This document shows positions 7,023 through 12,172 of a stretch of DNA of 14,354 nt, one piece after another. Made by a program: the position numbers and the translations under genes. The first letter of the stretch is position 1; each line of letters starts with the position of its first letter. Below the pieces are notes generated by a model. It ran no database searches, had not been told where the DNA came from, and saw only the letters and a program-made list of their open reading frames with translations. The DNA comes from Bifidobacterium breve (lineage in GTDB: Bacteria; Actinomycetota; Actinomycetes; Mycobacteriales; Mycobacteriaceae): the NCBI GenBank assembly GCA_945882475.1, contig CAMCWJ010000036.1, forward strand, positions 1-14,354, in the 5' to 3' direction.

Positions 7023-7903
7023 CACAGCACGGCGACGCTGTCGGCCGGGTTCTGGGCGAACCCCCAGTCCAGCAGCATGGCGGCCTGATCCCAGTAGGTC
7101 GGTCCGCCGTCCCGAACCAGGCCGTACATCATTGCGATCACCAGCCGTCGGCCGTTGCGGTCGGCGGCACCCACGTAGGTTTTCCGCGCCGCGTTGGTGA
7201 ATCCGGTCTTTCCGCCGATCGCCCCCGGGTAGCGCACCAGGAGTTCGTTCTGGTTGACCAGCGGCCGTTCGCCGGAACCGGTGGGGAACGGCGCTGCCGG
7301 TGCCGCGGTGATCTGGGCGAACACCGGGTTGGCCAGCGCGGCCCGGAAGATGGCGGCCAGATCGTGCGGGGTCGTCCAGCCCGGCCCGCCCGGTCCGTCC
7401 AACCCGGACGGCGAGGTGGCACGGGTGTTGGTGGCACCGATCGCGACGGCCTTGGCGTTCATCTTGTCCACCGCGACGTCGTAGCCGCCCAGCATGTCGG
7501 CGAGGGTGTTGGCGGCGTCGTTGCCCGAGACCAGCAGCACAGCGTCGAGCAACTGTCGTGCGGTGTAGGAGCTGCCGGGCTGCACGCCCGCGCAATTGCA
7601 CTCGACGTCGGTGTTGGCCGGTGTGGCGACCACCGTGGCGTCCAGGTTCACCTCGTCCAGAGCGGTCAGCGCCAGCAGAGTCTTGATGGTGCTCGCCGGT
7701 GGGTGCGGGGCGTACATGTCACGGCCGGCCAGCACCTGGCCGGTGTTGATGTCGGCGATGATCCAGGACGGCGCGGGGCCGTCTGGCACCGGGACTGAGC
7801 CGATCGGCTGGACGCTGGGCTCGGCGGCGGCGGGGGCACAGAGGCCCAGGGTAGTGGCGATCGCTGCGACGGAGGCCGCAAGCGCGGTCAGAAGCCTAGG
7901 CAT
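7022..7903 (-). CDS. dacB2: D-alanyl-D-alanine carboxypeptidase DacB2 (copy 2)
   Basis: This is an exported D,D-carboxypeptidase that removes the terminal D-Ala of muropeptides and so limits cross-linking; it is a likely beta-lactam target. From the ATG at 7903 the product has 293 residues: a signal peptide with cleavage probably after APAAA (about 27), then STIK (71-74), SGN (126-128) and KTG in GGKTGFT (230-236). The C-terminal stretch GGPTYWDQAAMLLDWGFAQNP matches the end I recall for M. tuberculosis DacB2, making this the ortholog and the 5373-6224 gene the extra paralogue. The frame stays open upstream to an ATG at 7936, but the ATG at 7903 is preferred: it gives a normal signal peptide and lies 8 nt after a TAGGCT -10. 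It is divergent from the SnoaL-like gene, as in M. tuberculosis. Confidence 0.94.
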   Translation of the reverse strand: MPRLLTALAASVAAIATTLGLCAPAAAEPSVQPIGSVPVPDGPAPSWIIADINTGQVLAGRDMYAPHPPASTIKTLLALTALDEVNLDATVVATPANTDVECNCAGVQPGSSYTARQLLDAVLLVSGNDAANTLADMLGGYDVAVDKMNAKAVAIGATNTRATSPSGLDGPGGPGWTTPHDLAAIFRAALANPVFAQITAAPAAPFPTGSGERPLVNQNELLVRYPGAIGGKTGFTNAARKTYVGAADRNGRRLVIAMMYGLVRDGGPTYWDQAAMLLDWGFAQNPADSVAVL

Positions 7904-7917
7904 GAAACGTGAGCCTA
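7901..7917 (-). promoter_or_regulatory. Likely leaderless promoter of dacB2
   Basis: On the - strand TAGGCT (7912-7917) is followed by 8 nt and the ATG (7903-7901), with no Shine-Dalgarno sequence. The arrangement is nearly the same as that of copy 1. It decides the start in favour of 7903 over the in-frame upstream ATG at 7936. Confidence 0.5.
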
Positions 7918-7942
7918 ACTGCAGCGCGCCGATCACACCGTG

Positions 7943-7957
7943 TTGAATCCCTAATCA
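7943..7957 (+). promoter_or_regulatory. Possible leaderless promoter of the SnoaL-like gene
   Basis: TTGAAT (7943-7948) is a moderate -10 candidate lying 8 nt before the ATG at 7957. No ribosome binding site is visible. It would be back to back with the dacB2 promoter in a 53-nt divergent spacer. Confidence 0.35.
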
Positions 7958-8373
7958 TGATGACCCTCAACGAAATCTCCGACCGGCTGGAGATCCAGCA
8001 ACTCCTGGTGGACTACTCCACGGCTATCGACGCGCGGCGCTTCGATGACCTGGACCGGATCTTCACCCCGGACGCCTATATCGACTACCGCGAACTGGGC
8101 GGAATCGACGGGCCGTTTCCGCAGGTTAAGGCTTGGCTTGCGGAGGTGCTGCCGAACTTCCCGGCCTACTACCACCTGTTGGGCAACTTCGACATCCGGC
8201 TGACCGGCGATACCGCCACGGGGCGCACGATGTGCTTCAACCCGATGAAACTCAACGACGACGGCCGGGTGATGTTCTGCGCACTGTGGTACGACGACGA
8301 GTTCGTCCGCACCCCCGACGGCTGGCGAATGACCCGCCGGGTGGAGGCGAAATGCATGGACAAATTCTGCTGA
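7957..8373 (+). CDS. SnoaL-like / NTF2-fold small protein (Rv2910c-like)
   Basis: This 138-residue cytoplasmic protein has the pattern of the SnoaL-like NTF2 fold. It starts with a helical region, EISDRLEIQQLLVDYSTAID (6-25), then DARRFDDLDRIFTPDAYIDY (25-44), and ends in the strands around YYHLLGNFDIRLTGDTATGR and MFCALWYDDEFVRTPDGWRMTRRVE. The family includes cyclases, dehydratases and isomerases as well as non-enzymatic members, so no reaction can be assigned. Cysteines occur at 93, 108, 133 and 138 (last residue). ATG codons at 7957 and 7960 are both possible; the first is used. The same gene lies between dacB2 and rpsP in M. tuberculosis, so this is conserved context. It is 159 nt upstream of rpsP, which has its own promoter. 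Confidence 0.8.
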   Translation: MMTLNEISDRLEIQQLLVDYSTAIDARRFDDLDRIFTPDAYIDYRELGGIDGPFPQVKAWLAEVLPNFPAYYHLLGNFDIRLTGDTATGRTMCFNPMKLNDDGRVMFCALWYDDEFVRTPDGWRMTRRVEAKCMDKFC

Positions 8374-8391
8374 TTACCGCCCGCGGTACCC

Positions 8392-8411
8392 GATCTGGCA
8401 GAATCGTTGCT
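8392..8411 (+). promoter_or_regulatory. Promoter of the rpsP operon
   Basis: GATCTGGCAGAAT (8392-8404) contains a CAGAAT -10 candidate at 8399-8404. The same 13-mer with one change (GATCTGGCACAAT) lies upstream of rplS at 11649-11661, supporting a real ribosomal protein promoter element. Start of transcription is predicted near 8411, giving a leader of about 120 nt before rpsP. The -35 is weak (TTACCG at 8374-8379, spacing 19). Confidence 0.55.
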
Positions 8412-8450
8412 GGCCACGGGGTGGACGCGAGGACGCGTCGCCCAGGGGCC
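8412..8450 (+). promoter_or_regulatory. Structured rpsP leader hairpin
   Basis: In the predicted 5' leader, GACGCG (8424-8429) and CGCGTC (8434-8439) form a perfect 6-bp stem with loop AGGA. Outside it GGG (8418-8420) can pair with CCC (8441-8443) and GGCC (8412-8415) with GGCC (8447-8450), making one long interrupted hairpin right at the start of the transcript. It could be an autoregulatory site for a ribosomal protein, but no known leader family is recognised. Confidence 0.35.
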
Positions 8451-8532
8451 GACCACGCGAGGCAAAACCGGATTCCGACATCCCGTCGGTGATCGCTGAA
8501 TTGCAGCGTGAGATCACAGGAGAAGTTCGTTC

Positions 8533-9111
8533 ATGGCTGTCAAAATCAAGCTCGCGCGGCTCGGCAAGATCCGCAATCCCCAGTACCGCATTTCCGTCGC
8601 CGATGCGCGCAACCGCCGCGACGGCCGGGCCATCGAGGTCATCGGCCGCTACCACCCCAAAGAAGAGCCGAGCCTCATCGAGGTCGACTCTGAGCGCGCC
8701 CAGTATTGGCTCTCGGTCGGCGCCCAGCCCACCGAGCCCGTGCTCAAGCTGCTGAAGATCACCGGTGACTGGCAGAAGTTCAAGGGCCTGCCTGGCACCG
8801 AGGGAACACTGAAGGTCAAGGCGCCCAAGCCCAGCAAGCTCGAGTTGTTCAACGCCGCGCTCGCCGCGCCAGACGGTGCGCCCTCCGGCGAGGCGACCCA
8901 GCTGAAGAAAAAGAAGGCCCCCGCCAAGAAGGCCGAGGCCGAAGCCCCCGCCGCTGAGGACGAGGCGCCCGCCGCTGAGGCCGAGGTTCCTGCCGCAGAG
9001 GCTGAGCCGGCCGTAGAGGCTGAGCCGACTGCCGAGGCCGAGCCGGCTGCCACCGAGCCCGAGCCCGCCGCCGAGGCGGCTGCCGAGCCCGCCGCGTCGG
9101 AAGAGCAGTGA
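8533..9111 (+). CDS. rpsP: 30S ribosomal protein S16 with long acidic C-terminal tail
   Basis: S16 is a 16S rRNA-binding protein needed for small subunit assembly. Residues 1-110 are a normal S16 domain beginning MAVKIKLARLGKIRNPQYRI, with VADARNRRDGRAIEVIGRYHP at 22-42. A basic linker KKKKAPAKK (125-133) follows, then about 59 residues of almost pure Ala, Glu and Pro in degenerate repeats such as EAEP and APAAE. The total of 192 residues is longer than bacterial S16 (about 80-90) and also than the M. tuberculosis protein (about 160 by memory), so the tail varies. The ATG is supported by AGGAGAAG at 8518-8525, 7 nt upstream. It is the first gene of rpsP-khpA-rimM-trmD; the stop overlaps khpA by 4 nt. 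It probably has a dedicated promoter at 8392. Confidence 0.97.
   Translation: MAVKIKLARLGKIRNPQYRISVADARNRRDGRAIEVIGRYHPKEEPSLIEVDSERAQYWLSVGAQPTEPVLKLLKITGDWQKFKGLPGTEGTLKVKAPKPSKLELFNAALAAPDGAPSGEATQLKKKKAPAKKAEAEAPAAEDEAPAAEAEVPAAEAEPAVEAEPTAEAEPAATEPEPAAEAAAEPAASEEQ
8932..9108 (+). repeat. Low-complexity Ala/Glu/Pro-coding repeat in rpsP
   Basis: The 3' third of rpsP consists of degenerate short repeats built from GCC, GAG and CCC/CCG codons, encoding runs like EAEAPAAEDE and EAEPAAEA. Such GC-rich tandem-like sequence is prone to length change by slippage, which fits the tail being longer here than in relatives. Confidence 0.75.
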
Positions 9112-9350
9112 GTTCGGTCGTCGTCGACGCCGTGGAGCATCTGGTCCGCGGGATCGTCGACAACCCGGATGATGTCCAGGTCGACATGGTGACCAACCGC
9201 CGTGGCCGGACCGTCGAGGTGCACGTGCACCCGGACGATCTGGGCAAGGTGATCGGACGTGGCGGCCGCACCGCTACCGCGTTGCGAACCCTGGTTGCCG
9301 GCATCGGTGGGCGCGGGGTCCGCGTCGACGTGGTGGATACCGACCGATAG
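9108..9350 (+). CDS. khpA: KH-domain RNA-binding protein KhpA
   Basis: This 80-residue protein is a single KH domain with the RNA-contacting GxxG loop in VIGRGGRT (48-55, GRGG at 50-53). It belongs to the KhpA/YlqC family, which in Gram-positive bacteria binds RNA together with KhpB/Jag and affects cell elongation and division. The first residues, SSVVVDAVEHLVRGIVDNPDDV, are typical. The GTG start shares GTGA with the rpsP stop, indicating translational coupling. In mycobacteria the gene always lies between rpsP and rimM as far as I recall. Its targets cannot be inferred. Confidence 0.93.
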   Translation: MSSVVVDAVEHLVRGIVDNPDDVQVDMVTNRRGRTVEVHVHPDDLGKVIGRGGRTATALRTLVAGIGGRGVRVDVVDTDR

Positions 9351-9365
9351 CCGACCGGCAATCCG

Positions 9366-9899
9366 ATGGAGCTGGTGGTCGGGCGGATCGCGAAGGCGCA
9401 CGGCATTACCGGCGAACTCGTCGTTGATGTGCGCACCGACGACCCCGATGACCGGTTTGTCGCGGGAAAGCGGTTGCGGCTGCGAGCGTCCCGAGGTGGG
9501 GCGACCCGCGATGTGCTCATCGAATCGGTGAGACCGCACAGCGGCAGGCTGCTCGTGCGTCTTGATGGAGTAGCGGACCGCGACGGCGCCGATGCCTTGC
9601 GCGGCGGGTTGTTTGTGGTCGACTCCGCCGATCTGCCGCCGATCAACGACCCCGACGAGTTCTACGACCACCAACTCGAAGGTCTGTCGGTGCGGACCGT
9701 AGACGGCCACGCCGTAGGAACGGTCGCTGAGGTGCTGCACACCTCCGCGGGCGAGTTGCTGTCGGTGACCGCCGAGTCCGACGGCGAGGTGCTGGTTCCC
9801 TTCGTCAGCGCGATCGTGACACGGGTGTCACTCGACGAGGGGATCATCGAGATCGATCCCCCTGAGGGCCTCTTGGAGTTGGCCGACGGAGGCGCGTGA
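9366..9899 (+). CDS. rimM: 16S rRNA processing protein RimM
   Basis: RimM helps maturation of the 30S head by binding S19 and assisting 16S rRNA 3'-domain folding. The 177 residues show the N-terminal RimM domain starting MELVVGRIAKAHGITGEL (1-18) with the conserved GRIAKAHGxxGE motif. The C-terminal PRC barrel begins near EFYDHQLEG (98-106) and ends with VPFVSAIVTRVSLDEGIIEIDPP. The ATG at 9366 is 15 nt after khpA; no clear Shine-Dalgarno sequence is seen, so coupling to khpA or re-initiation is likely. It is followed after 3 nt by trmD, the usual rimM-trmD pairing. Confidence 0.95.
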   Translation: MELVVGRIAKAHGITGELVVDVRTDDPDDRFVAGKRLRLRASRGGATRDVLIESVRPHSGRLLVRLDGVADRDGADALRGGLFVVDSADLPPINDPDEFYDHQLEGLSVRTVDGHAVGTVAEVLHTSAGELLSVTAESDGEVLVPFVSAIVTRVSLDEGIIEIDPPEGLLELADGGA

Positions 9900-9902
9900 T
9901 TC

Positions 9903-10598
9903 ATGCGTATCGACGTCATCACGATCTTCCCCGATTACCTCGATCCGGTTCGACAATCGTTGCCGGGCAAGGCGATTGAGACCGGACTGGTGGATTTCGG
10001 AGTCCACGACCTGCGCCGGTGGACACACGATGTGCACCACTCGGTGGACGACGCCCCGTACGGGGGCGGTCCCGGGATGGTGATGAAGGCCCCGGTGTGG
10101 GGCGAGGCTCTCGACGAGATCTGCACCGGCGACACGCTGTTGGTGGTACCCACTCCGGCGGGCCGGTTGTTCAGCCAGTCCGTGGCCGGCCGTTGGACGA
10201 CTGAGGCGCACCTGGTGTTCGCCTGCGGTCGCTACGAGGGTATCGATCAGCGCGTCATCACCGACGCCGCGAACCGGATGCGGGTGGAAGAGATCTCGAT
10301 CGGGGACTATGTGCTGGCCGGCGGTGAGGCCGCGGCGTTGGTCATGATCGAGGCAGTGGTGCGACTTCTGCCCAACGCGATGGGCAATCCCCTTTCGCAC
10401 CAAGATGATTCACATTCGCCGGCCAACAGCGGTCTACTGGAGGGCCCCAGTTACACCCGACCCCAGGTCTGGCGCGGGCTGGATGTCCCCGAGGTCCTGT
10501 TATCCGGCGACCATGCCAGGATCGCACAGTGGCGCCTGCACCAGTCCGAGCAGCGCACCCGGCAGCGGCGGCCGGACCTGCTCGCTGAATCCGACTAG
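9903..10598 (+). CDS. trmD: tRNA (guanine-37-N1)-methyltransferase TrmD
   Basis: TrmD methylates N1 of G37 next to the anticodon using S-adenosylmethionine, preventing +1 frameshifts, and is essential in most bacteria. The 231-residue protein is a SPOUT enzyme. Visible motifs are MRIDVITIFP (1-10), SVDDAPYGGGPGMVMK (47-62), FACGRYEGID (106-115), EISIGDYVLAGGE (130-142), DDSHS (168-172) and GLLEGPSYTRP (177-187), which together build the trefoil knot and the tRNA-binding linker. GGAGG at 9888-9892 is the ribosome binding site, 10 nt before the ATG. A GTG at 9896 is less likely. It converges with the lppW-like gene, with stops separated by only 3 nt. Confidence 0.97.
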   Translation: MRIDVITIFPDYLDPVRQSLPGKAIETGLVDFGVHDLRRWTHDVHHSVDDAPYGGGPGMVMKAPVWGEALDEICTGDTLLVVPTPAGRLFSQSVAGRWTTEAHLVFACGRYEGIDQRVITDAANRMRVEEISIGDYVLAGGEAAALVMIEAVVRLLPNAMGNPLSHQDDSHSPANSGLLEGPSYTRPQVWRGLDVPEVLLSGDHARIAQWRLHQSEQRTRQRRPDLLAESD

Positions 10599-10601
10599 CG
10601 C

Positions 10602-11510
10602 CTAGATCCGCCCGCCGGGGAACATCGTCTTGATCGCCTGGGTAATGGTGTTGCGTGCGACGACCTCATCCGCCGGTTGCATGGCGGCGATGGCGATCAC
10701 ATAGCGGCGGTCCTTGCCGATCACGCCGCTCGATACGTGCACCCAGTTCGGTCCGCCCCAGCAGCACATCCAACCCTGTTTCACCGCAACGGTTTCGGCA
10801 GGAAGGCCAGAGGGGATACCGAATCGCTGCGGGTATCCGTCGACACCCAGCGGAGTGGAGGCCGCCAGGTTGGACAGGATCACCTCGGCCTGCTGCGGTG
10901 GCAGTCCGCCGGAGCCGTCCAGCAGCGCGTCGTAGTAGCGAACCAGATCTGCGGTGGTGCTCATGGTGGTCCACCAGTTGCCGTCGTAGGGCAGCGTGAT
11001 TCCGGTCAACTTGTAGCGGTCCAGCACCCGGGAGATGATCGCGTTGCGGCCTCCGCGTTCCCAGAAAGCGTTGGCGGCGCCGTCGTCGGAGGACCGCAGC
11101 ATGCTCTCCAGGTTTTTCCGGTCGGCGGGGCTCAGGCGGGCGCGCTTCTTGGCCAGGCCCCAGAGCAGGTCGTCGGCGATGAACAGTTTGGTCACCGATG
11201 CGATCGGGAAAGCCCCGCGGTCGCCGCTGGATACCCACTGGCCGGTCTGCCTGTCGAGCATGGTCACGCTGAGGTCGGCGCCCTTGCGTTGGGCCGCGCC
11301 GACGGCTTTGGCGGCCAGGGCGCCGCGGTTGACCTCCGGCGGTGTCACCGCACCCTGCGGCGCAGCTTGGGGACCGGAAGCCATCAGAGCCAGCCGTTGG
11401 GGCGGTTGCAGACCGGAATCCGCGGTGAGCCGGGCCGAGGAGGCGCCCAGCAGAATTCCGACCGCAAGGGCGGTTATACCGGTGAGAAGCACCGACGGTC
11501 GGCGTCGCAT
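10602..11510 (-). CDS. lppW: LppW-like serine hydrolase-fold protein lacking the lipobox cysteine
   Basis: The position opposite trmD and rplS matches lppW of M. tuberculosis. The 302-residue product has an N-terminal hydrophobic segment (about 7-24) and then a beta-lactamase/PBP-like domain. SVTK (105-108) corresponds to the catalytic SxxK. SDDGAAN (141-147) resembles the SDNTAAN of class A beta-lactamases with Asn changed to Asp, and KQG (244-246) stands where KTG is expected. So the nucleophile motif is present, but the other two are altered and catalysis is uncertain. The expected lipoprotein Cys is missing: the sequence reads LLGASS (20-25), with Ser where Cys would complete a lipobox, so it is predicted to be membrane-anchored or secreted rather than lipidated. 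The start at 11510 is supported by GAGGAGAAG upstream; the frame continues open upstream but without a signal peptide. Confidence 0.83.
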   Translation of the reverse strand: MRRRPSVLLTGITALAVGILLGASSARLTADSGLQPPQRLALMASGPQAAPQGAVTPPEVNRGALAAKAVGAAQRKGADLSVTMLDRQTGQWVSSGDRGAFPIASVTKLFIADDLLWGLAKKRARLSPADRKNLESMLRSSDDGAANAFWERGGRNAIISRVLDRYKLTGITLPYDGNWWTTMSTTADLVRYYDALLDGSGGLPPQQAEVILSNLAASTPLGVDGYPQRFGIPSGLPAETVAVKQGWMCCWGGPNWVHVSSGVIGKDRRYVIAIAAMQPADEVVARNTITQAIKTMFPGGRI

Positions 11511-11544
11511 GTCCTTCTCCTCAGCTCGGATGTGCCCGGGTTGG

Positions 11545-11572
11545 CGAACCATGGTTCGGGGACCGAAACCAT
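11545..11572. promoter_or_regulatory. Palindromic candidate operator upstream of lppW
   Basis: CGAACCATGGTTCG (11545-11558) is a perfect 14-bp palindrome, 34 nt from the lppW-like start. A third half-site, CGAAACCAT (11564-11572), lies next to it, so ATGGTTCGG can also pair with CCG-A-AACCAT as a hairpin with one bulged base. Repeated half-sites in a promoter region suggest a transcription factor site; the protein is unknown. Confidence 0.35.
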
Positions 11573-11648
11573 CTTGGCATGACTGTGCCGGTATGCCGTC
11601 GCGTGCGGGTTGACCTCGGCGGGTCGGGCGATTTCGCCGCACGGGCCT

Positions 11649-11668
11649 GATCTGGCACAATTGGGAAG
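11649..11668 (+). promoter_or_regulatory. Promoter of rplS
   Basis: GATCTGGCACAAT (11649-11661), with CACAAT as -10 at 11656-11661, differs by one base from the motif upstream of rpsP. A weak -35, TTTCGC (11632-11637), lies 18 nt upstream. Transcription start is predicted near 11668, giving a leader of about 113 nt. Confidence 0.55.
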
Positions 11669-11702
11669 TTGTCCGCGCGGGCTCGCATTGCCTGCTGCGA
11701 TA

Positions 11703-11723
11703 AACACCCACCAGTTCGGTGTT
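11703..11723 (+). promoter_or_regulatory. Hairpin in the rplS leader
   Basis: AACACC (11703-11708) pairs perfectly with GGTGTT (11718-11723). A shifted pairing, CACC (11709-11712) with GGTG (11718-11721), uses the same right arm. Two mutually exclusive hairpins in the leader of a ribosomal protein gene could form an autogenous switch, but no known L19 leader consensus is recognised. Confidence 0.3.
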
Positions 11724-11780
11724 GTCTGGCGCTCGCGCACCAGGCCGCCGGCGCAGCCGACCGCGAGGAAGTGTCCCCAG

Positions 11781-12122
11781 ATGAACACGCTGGATTTCGT
11801 TGACCAGGCGTCGCTTCGCGACGACATTCCGAAGTTCGGGCCCGGCGACACCATCAACGTCCACGTCAAGGTCATCGAAGGCAATAAGCAACGCATCCAG
11901 GTGTTCAAGGGTGTGGTGCTGCGTCGTTCCGGCGGCGGGATCCGGGCGACATTCACCGTGCGCAAGGAAAGCTACGGCGTCGGCGTCGAGCGGACCTTTC
12001 CGGTGCACTCGCCCAACATCGACCATATCGAGGTCGTGACCCGCGGCGACGTCCGTCGCGCCAAGCTCTACTACCTGCGCGACCTGCGCGGCAAGAAAGC
12101 CAAGATCAAGGAGAAGCGCTGA
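11781..12122 (+). CDS. rplS: 50S ribosomal protein L19
   Basis: L19 lies at the 30S-50S interface of the ribosome. The 113-residue product is full length and shows the family signatures FGPGDTINVHVKVIEGNKQRIQ (19-40), FKGVVLRRSGGGIRATFTVRK (42-62), GVGVERTFPVHSPNID (66-81) and the basic end AKLYYLRDLRGKKAKIKEKR. AGGAAG at 11766-11771 is 9 nt before the ATG. The frame is open further upstream to 11610, but that part is leader. In many bacteria rplS follows trmD directly in one operon; here, as in M. tuberculosis, the - strand lppW intervenes and rplS has its own promoter. Confidence 0.97.
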   Translation: MNTLDFVDQASLRDDIPKFGPGDTINVHVKVIEGNKQRIQVFKGVVLRRSGGGIRATFTVRKESYGVGVERTFPVHSPNIDHIEVVTRGDVRRAKLYYLRDLRGKKAKIKEKR

Positions 12123-12159
12123 GCTTCGCGCGTTCGTCGGTTTCGCACCCGCGGCTGGC

Positions 12160-12172
12160 TACGCTGATCTCG
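12160..12172 (+). promoter_or_regulatory. Likely leaderless promoter of lepB
   Basis: TACGCT (12160-12165) is followed by 6 nt and then the GTG start at 12172, with no Shine-Dalgarno sequence. This is the same geometry as at ffh and suggests leaderless expression of lepB separate from rplS. Confidence 0.55.

Noticed and set aside
6998..7798. + strand open frame opposite dacB2
   Set aside because: Antisense shadow; dacB2 has all catalytic motifs and a promoter on the other strand.
7904..7936. Upstream ATG at 7936 for dacB2
   Set aside because: It would put 11 residues before the signal peptide and place the start upstream of the likely -10 element.
9896..9902. GTG at 9896 as trmD start
   Set aside because: Read from 9896 the frame does not match the conserved MRIDVITIFP start at 9903, and the GGAGG spacing is better for 9903.
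11610..11780. Upstream extension of rplS from 11610
   Set aside because: L19 begins MNTLD at 11781 with a ribosome binding site; the upstream part is promoter and leader.
11511..12026. Upstream N-terminal extension of the lppW-like frame
   Set aside because: The extra 172 codons overlap the rplS leader and coding region, lack a signal peptide, and a strong ribosome binding site precedes the internal ATG at 11510.
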